64,000 nucleotides of DNA from Olavius algarvensis associated proteobacterium Delta 3. GTDB lineage: Bacteria > Desulfobacterota > Desulfobacteria > Desulfobacterales > CAFBRK01. The stretch lies in assembly GCA_903231505.1 (NCBI GenBank), contig CAFBRK010000234.1, positions 17,453-81,452 of the forward strand, in the 5' to 3' direction. The notes below the pieces were generated by a model. That model was not told the DNA's origin. It searched no databases and saw only the letters and a program-made list of their open reading frames with translations. Each line of letters opens with the position of its first letter. Position 1 is the stretch's first letter. Shown here piece by piece: positions 35,551-44,201 of this stretch. The position numbers and the translations under genes were made by a program.

Positions 35551-37344
35551 TTACCCGGAACCATCGGAACCGTCCGGTTCGCCTTCCGGCTGCAACAAAA
35601 AAAGGGAGATAAACCTGGGATCCAGGTCCTTCCGTGGGACATCCCCCAGTTCGTCTTCCAACTCCCTAAACACAGATTCCAGAAATATTCCGAGGGTTTC
35701 CGAAATGACTTCCTGCTCCATCCCGGATCGCTGGGAGACCCACTCGAGAAAAGAGCTTTTCATGGGCTCGCCGATGCGCTTCCGATGGTGCAGGTCCGCC
35801 TCTGATAAAAATGGAAAAAGATCCTGGAAGAATTCACCGAATTCTTCCAGGGACAACCTCGGATCGCTTGACGTCGGTTCACCAACCACATCGATCCCAA
35901 GATAGTGACGCGCCCAGAGGGTCAGAATCAGTTTTTTATAGGTTAAAAATTGACCGGGCTTAAAATCGATGTGGACCTCCATTGACGAAAAAAGTCCGTC
36001 AAATGCGATGATCCCATCCAACTGCCGGGTGGTAAGTTGGATCTCCGCTTCGGACCGGAACGCACGGTAACGCTGCCCGGATGCGGTGTCGTCGAAAAAA
36101 AGCGGCTGTTTTAGAAAAAGCCCCCCAAGTAGACCCACCCCTGCCTCGTCCCAGAAACTCAATGGCAACCCAGCGGCCTCAAACCAGCTATTCCGGCGCC
36201 AGCGCTCGGCACGCCATTTGAGCGCCAGTACCCGCCCGAACCCAACTCGGAACAGTTGGATGAGGGGATATTGTTCGATGAGCTGTGCCGCGCGACTCCA
36301 GGCGTAGCGGCCCTCCGACTCGGCAATCAGACTCTCCAACCCAATGTGGATGTACCTGCCGGCCTTCTGAACCGTGGCGTTGAGCTGTTTCCGGTCCCTG
36401 ACCTGCAGCTGGTCTGCAGACAGAAGCTGGTTGCACAACCCGGCAAATTCGGCTTGTAGTTGGTACAGAATGTCCTCGGAAGAGATGGCCCGCAACCCGC
36501 GGGTGAACAGGTTGTCTTCCTCGAGCATGTCTGCCGGAACCTGGGGAAGCTGCAATTCCATGATCGGGTCCGTATCCCGGTGCAGCACTTTCTGTGACTG
36601 CCGTTTCAAGTCCTCCGGCTGAATCGGCTGGTATATGCCGATGGCTTCGTCATAGGGCAGAAACCCTCTTTCCGCCAGACGCATGTTCCGCTGTCGAAAC
36701 ATTTCTTCCTCGGCCTCCGCCGGAAGTATCCTGTCGGCTTCCAGCAACAGGGTTTGAAAACGAAGGTGATCGAATTCCGACATGTGATCCAGAAACCGCG
36801 TTACGATATTCTCGCGGTCCAGACCGGGTTCTTCGTTGTCTTTCGATCCAGCGGGTTCGGGCAGCACACGAAAATAGTAGACATCATCGAAGGTGGGAAA
36901 ACCTTTTCCGAATTCGGAGGGATCCTGATCGTGCTCCCGGACCTTCAGCTCAATGGTGTGATACAGGTACAGCTTGAGCAATTCAAACTTTTCCTCGAAT
37001 GCCCAGCTTGCCAGGCGTTGCGGATCTGCGTGTGTCAGCAGATTCAGCCACCGGGTAACCGATGGCATCTGTATCCGGTCGCTTCGCCAGATGTCCTGAT
37101 CGACAACATACTCCCACTGCCTGTCGCTGGCCAGTTTCAGGAGTGCGCCGACATCCGTCGGACCGATGCCGTGAACCAGGAAGTAAAAGTCTTCCTCCGG
37201 AAAAGAGTGGACCAGCGCCGCCGGGTGAGGTTCTTTCAGGATGCGTTGGATGATCTTTTCAGGCGTCAGCCCGAGAACCTCCTGCCGTGCCGCCGAAAGG
37301 CGGTTCCTCTGCTCTATGGATACCTTGTCTCTGTTTTCTTCCAT
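35551..37344 (-). CDS. DUF6178 family protein
   Basis: 597 residues from ATG 37344, which has AAGGA eight bases upstream; another ATG lies at 37377. The soluble, acidic and Trp-rich protein resembles DUF6178 proteins of delta-type bacteria: HSFPEEDFYFLVHGIGPTDV, DRQWEYVVDQDIW, ARHYLGIDVVGEPTSSDPRLSLEEF. The function is unknown. It has no signal peptide or membrane segment, and is on the same strand as pckG with a 319-base gap that contains a short hairpin near 37380-37402. Confidence 0.75.
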   Translation of the reverse strand: MEENRDKVSIEQRNRLSAARQEVLGLTPEKIIQRILKEPHPAALVHSFPEEDFYFLVHGIGPTDVGALLKLASDRQWEYVVDQDIWRSDRIQMPSVTRWLNLLTHADPQRLASWAFEEKFELLKLYLYHTIELKVREHDQDPSEFGKGFPTFDDVYYFRVLPEPAGSKDNEEPGLDRENIVTRFLDHMSEFDHLRFQTLLLEADRILPAEAEEEMFRQRNMRLAERGFLPYDEAIGIYQPIQPEDLKRQSQKVLHRDTDPIMELQLPQVPADMLEEDNLFTRGLRAISSEDILYQLQAEFAGLCNQLLSADQLQVRDRKQLNATVQKAGRYIHIGLESLIAESEGRYAWSRAAQLIEQYPLIQLFRVGFGRVLALKWRAERWRRNSWFEAAGLPLSFWDEAGVGLLGGLFLKQPLFFDDTASGQRYRAFRSEAEIQLTTRQLDGIIAFDGLFSSMEVHIDFKPGQFLTYKKLILTLWARHYLGIDVVGEPTSSDPRLSLEEFGEFFQDLFPFLSEADLHHRKRIGEPMKSSFLEWVSQRSGMEQEVISETLGIFLESVFRELEDELGDVPRKDLDPRFISLFLLQPEGEPDGSDGSG

Positions 37345-37663
37345 GGAATGCGTCCTTATTCCATTGATGATAGCCATTGCCGGAATCCCCCTCTCAGGGA
37401 TTCGGGGAAACATACAGTTCCGTTGCGCCCTCTGCGACGCTGCGGGCATCGTTTCCATATGTCTGCAAACGGAACATATATAGGACAACCACTATAAAAC
37501 AGGTGCCCATAGAAATTCTAGCGTATAGGGGAGCCCCACTGGAAATCAGACTTTCCCAGGACTGCGAGAATGGAACGGGGAGGCATGAAACCGGTGCGCA
37601 GCCCGGCGGTCGCTCAGAACGTCAGGGCGCCGCTCAACGTCTCCGCGCACCATATGGTCGTCT
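37345..37663. other. Spacer between pckG and the DUF6178 gene
   Basis: Contains the hairpin GAATCCC...GGGATTC near 37381-37402 just upstream of the DUF6178 start region. No gene or clear promoter recognised. Confidence 0.35.
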
Positions 37664-39634
37664 CTACTTTTTCCTGAACGCCTCAAGCTGGGATGGCGTA
37701 ACGATTGGCCCGAATTCCGCCTTCAGCGCCAAAAGCCCCTCCCGTTGCACCGTCAGCACTTCAAAGAGCCGCTTTGGGGTACTGGGGTTTTCACCATAGG
37801 CCTTTGTCTGCAGATCGATACGGGACAGAATGTTTTCGATGTAAAGTGAAAACTGCTGAATGTAGAGACGTTCCGGATATTCCTTGTCGATAATCTCATG
37901 GAACAACCGTTTTAAATCGTCGTATTTCGGCAGATAGCCGATCGGCGATTCCAGCGCTTCCACATCCCTGTGGGCAAAAAGCTCCAGCCATGCCAGCCAG
38001 ACTTTCACATCCCGTTTTTCACCCAGGAGTTTTTTGGATGTGCCCCCCCTGGCTTCATGTGTCAGAAAATAATTGAGCCCGGCCATGAGCGGCCGTTTGC
38101 GGTTCGTTATCTTGTCGCTGCCGAAAAACCGGAACTGGGCGTCCATGTAATCCGCCAATGCACCGGGGATAAACGGCGCGTTGGCCCACGGGGAACGTTT
38201 GACACCGATCGCACCGACTTCGGTGGCGGTGGCCGCCGACACGATGCAGGCACCGATGGTGACGCCTTCATCCGGAGTTTTCCCGACCCACACCGGCGGC
38301 ATGGTGTCGCTGTCCCTGCCGCTGTAAGTCACCACCCGGGTTTCCACTCCGGCGCCGTTCTCGGCTTCTTCTGAATAATTCGCCAGGGAAGTGGACGCCA
38401 CCGTGCAGCGGGCATTGGGATGGGAAATGGGCACGTCATTTCCATTGTCGTCGGTCATGCCGCGCTGCCATTTTCCCTGGAAGTTGACCCCCTGTTCCGG
38501 CATCGGATCTCCGTCGCCGGTCCATCGGGGCATGCCCTCCTCGGTGATCAGCAAATTGGACCAGATGACCTCATGGCCGGGACGGCGCAACACGTCCATC
38601 AATTTTGGATCCCCTTCCCAGTTGACATCTTCCACAATACCAAAAATACCGCATTCCGGGTTGACCGCACGGACCGTGCCGTCTTCGGCAATCCACATTT
38701 GGGCGAGATCGTCTCCAACGAAATGGGCTCCGGCCATGGCGGTGGTCGTTTTACCGCACCCGCTGGGAGCGGCCCCGGTGATCCAGGTAACCCGTCCGCC
38801 GGGGCCGTCGATACCGGTGATAAACATATGCTCGGACAGTTCCCTGCCCCTGTTCTCGTATACCGCTTTGTCGACGGCAAATCGGTGGTTGCCCTTTTTC
38901 ATCAACAGGGTGTTGCCCGCATATGTGCACTTGAAGCTGAAGGTTGTCCGGTAGCTCCTGTCCATTAATACCCGGGCATCCGGAAGATCTTCGGGCCGAT
39001 TCAGCCCTTCGCTGTGAATGTTCGTAAAAAAATGGCCGAGCCGAGCCACCTCCGCATCAAATTTCGCATACGCGTTCCGGTACAGTATCTCGGCGCTGTG
39101 GGAGACATAACCGGAACTGGTAATTTCCAGCGCCGGGTTGGACACCGGGGATCCGAACGGCCCACGGATATAGAAGCCCACCACCATCGTTTTTCCCTGC
39201 ATGATCCCATCCAGGTTCTTCCGAACGGTTTCAAGGGCTTCCTGCCGCTCCAATCGGTTGGCCAGGGAACTGACTTGCTCCTCGGGATTGGCAACGTAAA
39301 AGGTGCGATCAATAATACGCCCCTGTTCATCCTTCAGATCATAATGGATCGTGTGCCCTTGCATCGGCAGGGTGGCTTCTTCGCCATTCCGGATTACAAA
39401 CTCCCGGATAAACTGCCGGTCCGCCTCCGATCCCGTGTTGATGAAAACGTCATCCGGCTTGCACATCCGAATGGCATTGGCGATCTTCAATCGCGCCGCG
39501 GGGTTCTGAATGCGCTCCATTCGGGCAACATGCTCGCTGCTGAGTGTGTCCTGAAATATCCGGGTCACCTCTTCCGCCGTCGTCACCCCGCCGATCGCTT
39601 CGACAATGTCGATTCCCTCGTTTTCCTTGAACAT
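37664..39634 (-). CDS. pckG: Phosphoenolpyruvate carboxykinase (GTP), archaeal-type
   Basis: 656 residues. Converts oxaloacetate and GTP to PEP, CO2 and GDP. The P-loop reads GAAPSGCGKTTTAM instead of the FPSACGKTN of the usual bacterial and animal enzymes, as in Thermococcus-type enzymes. Other active-site segments: GPFGSPVSNPALEITSSGYV, NPECGIFGIVEDVNWEGDP, WTGDGDP and FFGSDKITNRKRPLMAGLNYFLTHEARGG. Cytoplasmic; links gluconeogenesis with the C4 acid pool. Transcribed with the nitroreductase and rdgB on the same strand, perhaps separately. Confidence 0.93.
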   Translation of the reverse strand: MFKENEGIDIVEAIGGVTTAEEVTRIFQDTLSSEHVARMERIQNPAARLKIANAIRMCKPDDVFINTGSEADRQFIREFVIRNGEEATLPMQGHTIHYDLKDEQGRIIDRTFYVANPEEQVSSLANRLERQEALETVRKNLDGIMQGKTMVVGFYIRGPFGSPVSNPALEITSSGYVSHSAEILYRNAYAKFDAEVARLGHFFTNIHSEGLNRPEDLPDARVLMDRSYRTTFSFKCTYAGNTLLMKKGNHRFAVDKAVYENRGRELSEHMFITGIDGPGGRVTWITGAAPSGCGKTTTAMAGAHFVGDDLAQMWIAEDGTVRAVNPECGIFGIVEDVNWEGDPKLMDVLRRPGHEVIWSNLLITEEGMPRWTGDGDPMPEQGVNFQGKWQRGMTDDNGNDVPISHPNARCTVASTSLANYSEEAENGAGVETRVVTYSGRDSDTMPPVWVGKTPDEGVTIGACIVSAATATEVGAIGVKRSPWANAPFIPGALADYMDAQFRFFGSDKITNRKRPLMAGLNYFLTHEARGGTSKKLLGEKRDVKVWLAWLELFAHRDVEALESPIGYLPKYDDLKRLFHEIIDKEYPERLYIQQFSLYIENILSRIDLQTKAYGENPSTPKRLFEVLTVQREGLLALKAEFGPIVTPSQLEAFRKK

Positions 39635-39698
39635 GACAGGTTCCCCCTCTCCTCATCGAAACTGCCGCCACACCGCCCTCATTTCTCTCTTGGATCGC

Positions 39699-40277
39699 TC
39701 AATCATGAATTCCAACGATGATGTCATTCAAACTACGCTTCGGAACATGATGAATCCCCTTCTCATCACGCCAATATTTGATGCTGTCGTCATCGCCGAC
39801 CGCATCGATGACGGCCCGCTCCTTTGGCTTACCGATGGCAATGACCAGCAAGATGGTCAACCGATCCGGAATGCTCAGCAGGCGGGTCAACGGTTTCCGC
39901 TGGACCGAACCGATCATGCAGCCGGCCGGTCCCATCTCCCGGGCGCCGAGAAGGATACTCTGGGCGGCAATGCCGTGATCGCAACCAACGTCCTTTGCAA
40001 TTTCGGTATCTCCCAGGACAATGATATAAGCGGTTGGCCTTTCGCCTGACTTGGGTCCGGGCCAGTCCTTGAGATAACCTGCCCACCCAAGACAGGGAAA
40101 GATCTGCGCATTTATCCCGGGATTGCAGGACAGAATGTAGCGAAGTGGCTGCATGTTTGCGGCAGACGCGGACAACCTCCCGAGATTCACGAGATCCTCC
40201 AGCGTTCCCAGATCGATGGTCTGATCCTCGTAAAACCGTCGGCAGCTTCTGTTTTTTCGAATTAGGTCGGCAATCAT
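39699..40277 (-). CDS. Nitroreductase family protein
   Basis: 192 residues. FMN-dependent nitroreductase fold: IRKNRSCRRFYEDQTID at the N-terminus (FMN phosphate-binding Arg/Ser), LGRLSASAANMQPLRYIL and a C-terminal LLVIAIGKPKE strand. Family members reduce quinones, nitro compounds or other electron acceptors. The start codon overlaps the rdgB stop (four bases), so the two are coupled. The physiological substrate is unknown. Confidence 0.9.
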   Translation of the reverse strand: MIADLIRKNRSCRRFYEDQTIDLGTLEDLVNLGRLSASAANMQPLRYILSCNPGINAQIFPCLGWAGYLKDWPGPKSGERPTAYIIVLGDTEIAKDVGCDHGIAAQSILLGAREMGPAGCMIGSVQRKPLTRLLSIPDRLTILLVIAIGKPKERAVIDAVGDDDSIKYWRDEKGIHHVPKRSLNDIIVGIHD

Positions 40278-40930
40278 GGGGCATCATCCTCGCAAATGAA
40301 TGTCTCAGGAATCGGCGTGTGCTGCCGAACCCAAGTCAGTACTTTTTCGAATTCTTCTCTGAGCTCCCGCAGGGCTTTGCCTCTGTGGCTGATGCGGCTC
40401 TTTTCGTCCATGGTCATCTGGGCAAAGGTTTTCCCCATCGGGGGGTAAAAGAACACCGGATCATAACCGAACCCATTGGCCCCAACAGGCTCTTGGGTAA
40501 TGATGCCCTCGCATCGCGCCTCATAGATCAATGCCGGTCCTCCGGGTACAGCGACCGATATGACACATTCGAATGCCGCACCCCGGTTGGATTGGTGCTC
40601 CATTTCCTGCAACAGCTTCCGGCAACGATCCTCATCGGAGGCATCGGGTCCGGCATACCGCGCCGAATGCACTCCCGGTGCTCCGCCAAGGGCTTCCACC
40701 ACCAGTCCGGAATCATCTGCCATAGCCGGCAGTCCTAACACCCGAGCGGTGAAGCTGGCCTTCTTGTAGGCGTTCGCTTCGAATGTGTCGCCGTCTTCCT
40801 CCACCGGTGGTATCGGTCCGAAATCATCCAGGCTCGGGATGCGGATCGGATATCCCTTTAAAAGGTCTCGAATTTCAGCGGTTTTTCCGTGGTTTCGGGT
40901 GGCGATGACAAGAGATATGGATTGTGTCAT
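40274..40930 (-). CDS. rdgB: XTP/dITP diphosphatase (RdgB/HAM1)
   Basis: 218 residues. Hydrolyses non-canonical purine triphosphates to monophosphates and pyrophosphate, keeping them out of DNA and RNA. Signature segments: LVIATRNHGKTAEIRDLL, FEANAYKKA, PAMADDSGLVVEALGGAPGVHSARYAG, GYDPVFFYPPMGKTFAQM and KSRISHRGKALREL. Full length for the family. Overlaps the nitroreductase start. Confidence 0.96.
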   Translation of the reverse strand: MTQSISLVIATRNHGKTAEIRDLLKGYPIRIPSLDDFGPIPPVEEDGDTFEANAYKKASFTARVLGLPAMADDSGLVVEALGGAPGVHSARYAGPDASDEDRCRKLLQEMEHQSNRGAAFECVISVAVPGGPALIYEARCEGIITQEPVGANGFGYDPVFFYPPMGKTFAQMTMDEKSRISHRGKALRELREEFEKVLTWVRQHTPIPETFICEDDAP

Positions 40931-41364
40931 TGTGACCGATTAATGGGGCGATCCGCCCGGAAGCTGCCGTGCCCGGGTCCGGTTGCATTGTGAATCTATC
41001 CGAGAACACTCTAAAAAAAATGTTAATAATTCATGGCGACATTTTTGTAAAGCAGTTTAGTGGAAACTCAAACCGGGTTGCCGATTCCCTGGAACACATT
41101 TTATCCGTCAGCCCGCACCGGGGCAAGTTTAATTCGGAGGTCCGGGAAAATTGTTTACACCCACCCGTCACTTGATATAAATACTCGAAACGAATACCGT
41201 TCCGCAGGCAGCGGACACATCTCCCCGAAGCGGACGGCACAATGGGCAGGACCGGTTAAAAGCAGCACCGATATCTGTCGTGAAACCGTGGTACGCGTTG
41301 ATGAAATATCCGGGACAGCCGGCTGCCGCTCCCGGGTCATCCAAGCCGCTCACCGACCAATCCG
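40931..41364. other. Divergent spacer, nothing specific seen
   Basis: 434 bases between rdgB and the RCK protein. No pore-domain coding sequence, transfer RNA or operator was recognised; short open frames lack ribosome binding sites. Confidence 0.4.
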
Positions 41365-42066
41365 ATGAACAAGGCCATAGCCACACTGGAAGAGCACTGT
41401 ATTGTGTGTGGCGGCGGGGAAACCGGCCGCCATATCATTTCCGAACTGCTCAGGAGCAACTACACCGTCGTGCTCATTGAACAGGACGTGAAAATCACCG
41501 ATCAGTGCCGGATGGCCGGGGGTTTATACTGCCTGACCGGAGACGCCACCGACGACAAATGCCTGGTGGCCGCCGGCATCGAGCGGGCAGCGGGTATCAT
41601 CATTAGCCTGCCCTCCGATAAGGATACATTGTACGTGACCATCGCCGCTCGCATGCTGAACAAGCAGATCCGTATCATCAGCAGCATGGTCGACCCCAAG
41701 CTGGAACCGAAACTGAAAAAGGCCGGTGCCGATCGTGTGGTATCTCCCAATTTCATCGGCGCCCTGCGAATGGCCTCGGAAATGATCCGGCCCACAGTGG
41801 TCGAATTTCTGGATACCATGCTCCGAAGCAAACAGGGGAACCTTCGCATCCATCATCTTGTTGTTACGGCGAACTCCCCGATGGCCGACAAGCGGATCAG
41901 CGAATCCGGACTCAAGGATCGGTATTCACTGCTCGTGATTGGATACAAAAAGCCTGCTGAGGAGATCGAGTTCAACCCAAACCCTTCGGAAATCCTTTCC
42001 CCCGGCACCACGCTGATCGTCATGGGAGAGATTCCCGATCTTGATCGGGTCAAAAGAGACATATAA
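41365..42066 (+). CDS. Stand-alone TrkA-N/TrkA-C (RCK) protein
   Basis: 233 residues, closely resembling the cytoplasmic half of bacterial K+ channels: EEHCIVCGGGETGRHIISEL (NAD-binding Rossmann loop), GDATDDKCLVAAGIERAAGIIISLPSDKDTLYVT, GADRVVSPNFIGALRMASEMIRPTVVEFL, then a TrkA-C domain. The usual N-terminal pore helices with the TVGFG filter are absent, and none are encoded just upstream. It may work in trans with a distant channel or be a remnant of one. Confidence 0.85.
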   Translation: MNKAIATLEEHCIVCGGGETGRHIISELLRSNYTVVLIEQDVKITDQCRMAGGLYCLTGDATDDKCLVAAGIERAAGIIISLPSDKDTLYVTIAARMLNKQIRIISSMVDPKLEPKLKKAGADRVVSPNFIGALRMASEMIRPTVVEFLDTMLRSKQGNLRIHHLVVTANSPMADKRISESGLKDRYSLLVIGYKKPAEEIEFNPNPSEILSPGTTLIVMGEIPDLDRVKRDI

Positions 42067-42095
42067 CGGTCCGATCAACAGCTGCGGATTCCCAG

Positions 42096-43796
42096 ATGCT
42101 TCGGGAACTGTCCATTCGAAATTTTGCGATTATCGATGATCTGCGGATCCGATTCGCCGAAGGATTAACCATCCTCAGCGGTGAAACCGGTGCCGGCAAA
42201 TCGATCATTATTAACGCCGTCAATTTAATGCTTGGCAGCCGTGCGACGGCCGATCTCGTGCGCACCGGTGCGGACAGGGCCGAGATCGAATCCCTCTTCG
42301 AGATTGCTCCCGACAGTCCGGCGGCCGCGGTCATGCAGGATCAGGGTCTGAATCCCTCGGAGGGGCTCCTGATTCGACGGATTATATCGGGCATTGGCCG
42401 GCACCGGGTGTATGTCAACGGACGACTGTCCACAATGCAGATGCTCGGCGCCCTGACCGCCAGGCAAGCCAGTATTTCAGGCCAGCACGCGCATCAGCGC
42501 CTTTTAAAGGACGAAGAGCATCTCGAAATACTCGACCGATTCGCTGCCCTGTGGCCACAGCGCGGGGAATTGCAAGCACGCTATCTCGCCATGCTTCCGA
42601 AAAATGAGGAGCTGGGCAAACTTCGCCGTCTGCGGCAGCGGCAAGCGGAACACCTGGAACTTCTCCGATTTCAGAAACAGGAGATCGAATCGGCCGCCTT
42701 CGCGCCTGATGAAGATACCCACCTGGAACAGGAACGTCGGCGTCTCAGGCATGCCGAGCATTTGCAGCAATCTGTATACAGCGGCGTCGACGACCTGTAC
42801 GGTGCCGCCGGGTCGGTGATCGAACGCCTATTTGAAGTTCGGAAGACACTTGAAAAAGCCGCACATATAGATCCTACGCTGTCCCCGGCAGCAGAAGGCA
42901 TCGGGAGCACGGCGTTTCAACTGGAGGATCTTGCCCGGGAACTCCAGGGGTATTTGAGTCGCCTGGACGTGGATGACGAGCGTCTGGAATCGGTCGAGGA
43001 GCGGTTGGATCAGCTCAACCGGCTGAAACGCAAATACGGCGGATCCCTCGATAGCGTGGCTGAGCGTCTGGCAGAAATTGAGGAGGCCTTGTCGACCACC
43101 GAGACTCTTGAAGACCGCATCCGCTCTCTGGAGGAGGATCTGGCCGGGGATCACAGCAAACTGGTTGACGCTGCTCAGATTCTTTCCGTGGCCCGAAAAT
43201 CGGCTGCAGAAGGACTTTGCAGGAGGGTGGAAACGGAACTCACGACGCTGAATATGGCGCAGACACAATTTCTTGCGCAGTTCGACGTCCGCCCCGCCGA
43301 CGCGACGTCGGAACCGCTGTTCACCACAGAGACCGCCATCATTGGCGAAACCGGGTTGGATCGTCTCCGGTTTATGATAGCGCCAAATGTGGGAGAAGCA
43401 CTGAAGCCGCTGTCGGCCGTCGCATCCGGCGGAGAGCTTTCCAGGGTGGTGCTGGCCCTGAAGGCCATTCTCTCCGGGCAACACGCTTTGGAGACCATCA
43501 TCTTCGATGAAGTCGATGCCGGCATCGGCGGAGGGACCGCCGATGTGGTCGGGAAAAAATTAGCAAAACTGGGGCGGCAGCACCAGGTTATCTGCATTAC
43601 CCACCTGCCCCAGATCGCCAGATTTGGAGATCATCATTTCAAAATCTCAAAACAGATCACCAATGGTCGCACCGTCACACGGATAACTCCCCTCACCAAC
43701 AACGAACGGGTCCAGGAAATCGCCAGGATGCTCGGCGGTGATCGGGTCACCCCGACAACACTGGATCACGCCCGCGAGTTGCTTGAGAAACATTAG
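42096..43796 (+). CDS. recN: DNA repair protein RecN
   Basis: 566 residues, full length. SMC-like ATPase used in double-strand break repair. N-terminal Walker A GETGAGKSIIINAVNLMLG, central coiled coil (for example LRRLRQRQAEHLELLRFQKQEIE, and the VEERLDQLNRLKRKYGGSLD segment), C-terminal signature ASGGELSRVVLALKAIL, Walker B TIIFDEVDAGIGGGTADVVGKKL and the CITHLPQIARFGDHHFKI motif typical of RecN. It follows the RCK gene by 29 bases. Nucleoid-associated, cytoplasmic. Confidence 0.96.
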   Translation: MLRELSIRNFAIIDDLRIRFAEGLTILSGETGAGKSIIINAVNLMLGSRATADLVRTGADRAEIESLFEIAPDSPAAAVMQDQGLNPSEGLLIRRIISGIGRHRVYVNGRLSTMQMLGALTARQASISGQHAHQRLLKDEEHLEILDRFAALWPQRGELQARYLAMLPKNEELGKLRRLRQRQAEHLELLRFQKQEIESAAFAPDEDTHLEQERRRLRHAEHLQQSVYSGVDDLYGAAGSVIERLFEVRKTLEKAAHIDPTLSPAAEGIGSTAFQLEDLARELQGYLSRLDVDDERLESVEERLDQLNRLKRKYGGSLDSVAERLAEIEEALSTTETLEDRIRSLEEDLAGDHSKLVDAAQILSVARKSAAEGLCRRVETELTTLNMAQTQFLAQFDVRPADATSEPLFTTETAIIGETGLDRLRFMIAPNVGEALKPLSAVASGGELSRVVLALKAILSGQHALETIIFDEVDAGIGGGTADVVGKKLAKLGRQHQVICITHLPQIARFGDHHFKISKQITNGRTVTRITPLTNNERVQEIARMLGGDRVTPTTLDHARELLEKH

Positions 43797-44201
43797 TTCA
43801 ACGGCGACTCGCGATTATATAGCCATCTTTACCGAACCCCCCCTGTCCGAAATAAGTTCCCCCAATCCCCTGTGCGGGATTCGCACAGTGCGTCAACAGG
43901 CTTCCGGGAAGCAGCCGATTCAAAGTGACATCGATATGTTCCAGTTGAATATCGAGTGATTCCGTCAACATCATACAGTGTCGAGGGAATCGGACTTCGA
44001 CATATTCGGGGTCGGTATCGCTATGGGAATCGGGATCGACACCGGCCGATCATCTTTCAAATCGATACCGATTCCGTGGAAATTGCTGTGTTCAATCTGG
44101 CACACTATCTACCGATCGGAACGAAATTCCGACATTCGGTGTAACCCGCAGATCCCCCCACGGAGTTCTATCCATCATCTTCAAACCCTACCGGAGGGAC
44201 T
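43797..44201. other. Spacer with a hairpin and a period-6 array
   Basis: 405 bases. Contains a perfect 7-bp hairpin (CTGTGCG/CGCACAG, 43870-43888) without a T tract and the hexamer array at 44006-44047. A strong ribosome binding site (GGAGGG) ends the spacer at the kinase start. Confidence 0.5.
44006..44047. repeat. Degenerate period-6 array
   Basis: Seven hexamers in phase around TCGGNA (TCGGGG, TCGGTA, then diverged forms). A short inverted counterpart follows at 44060-44078 and can pair with part of it. Confidence 0.65.
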
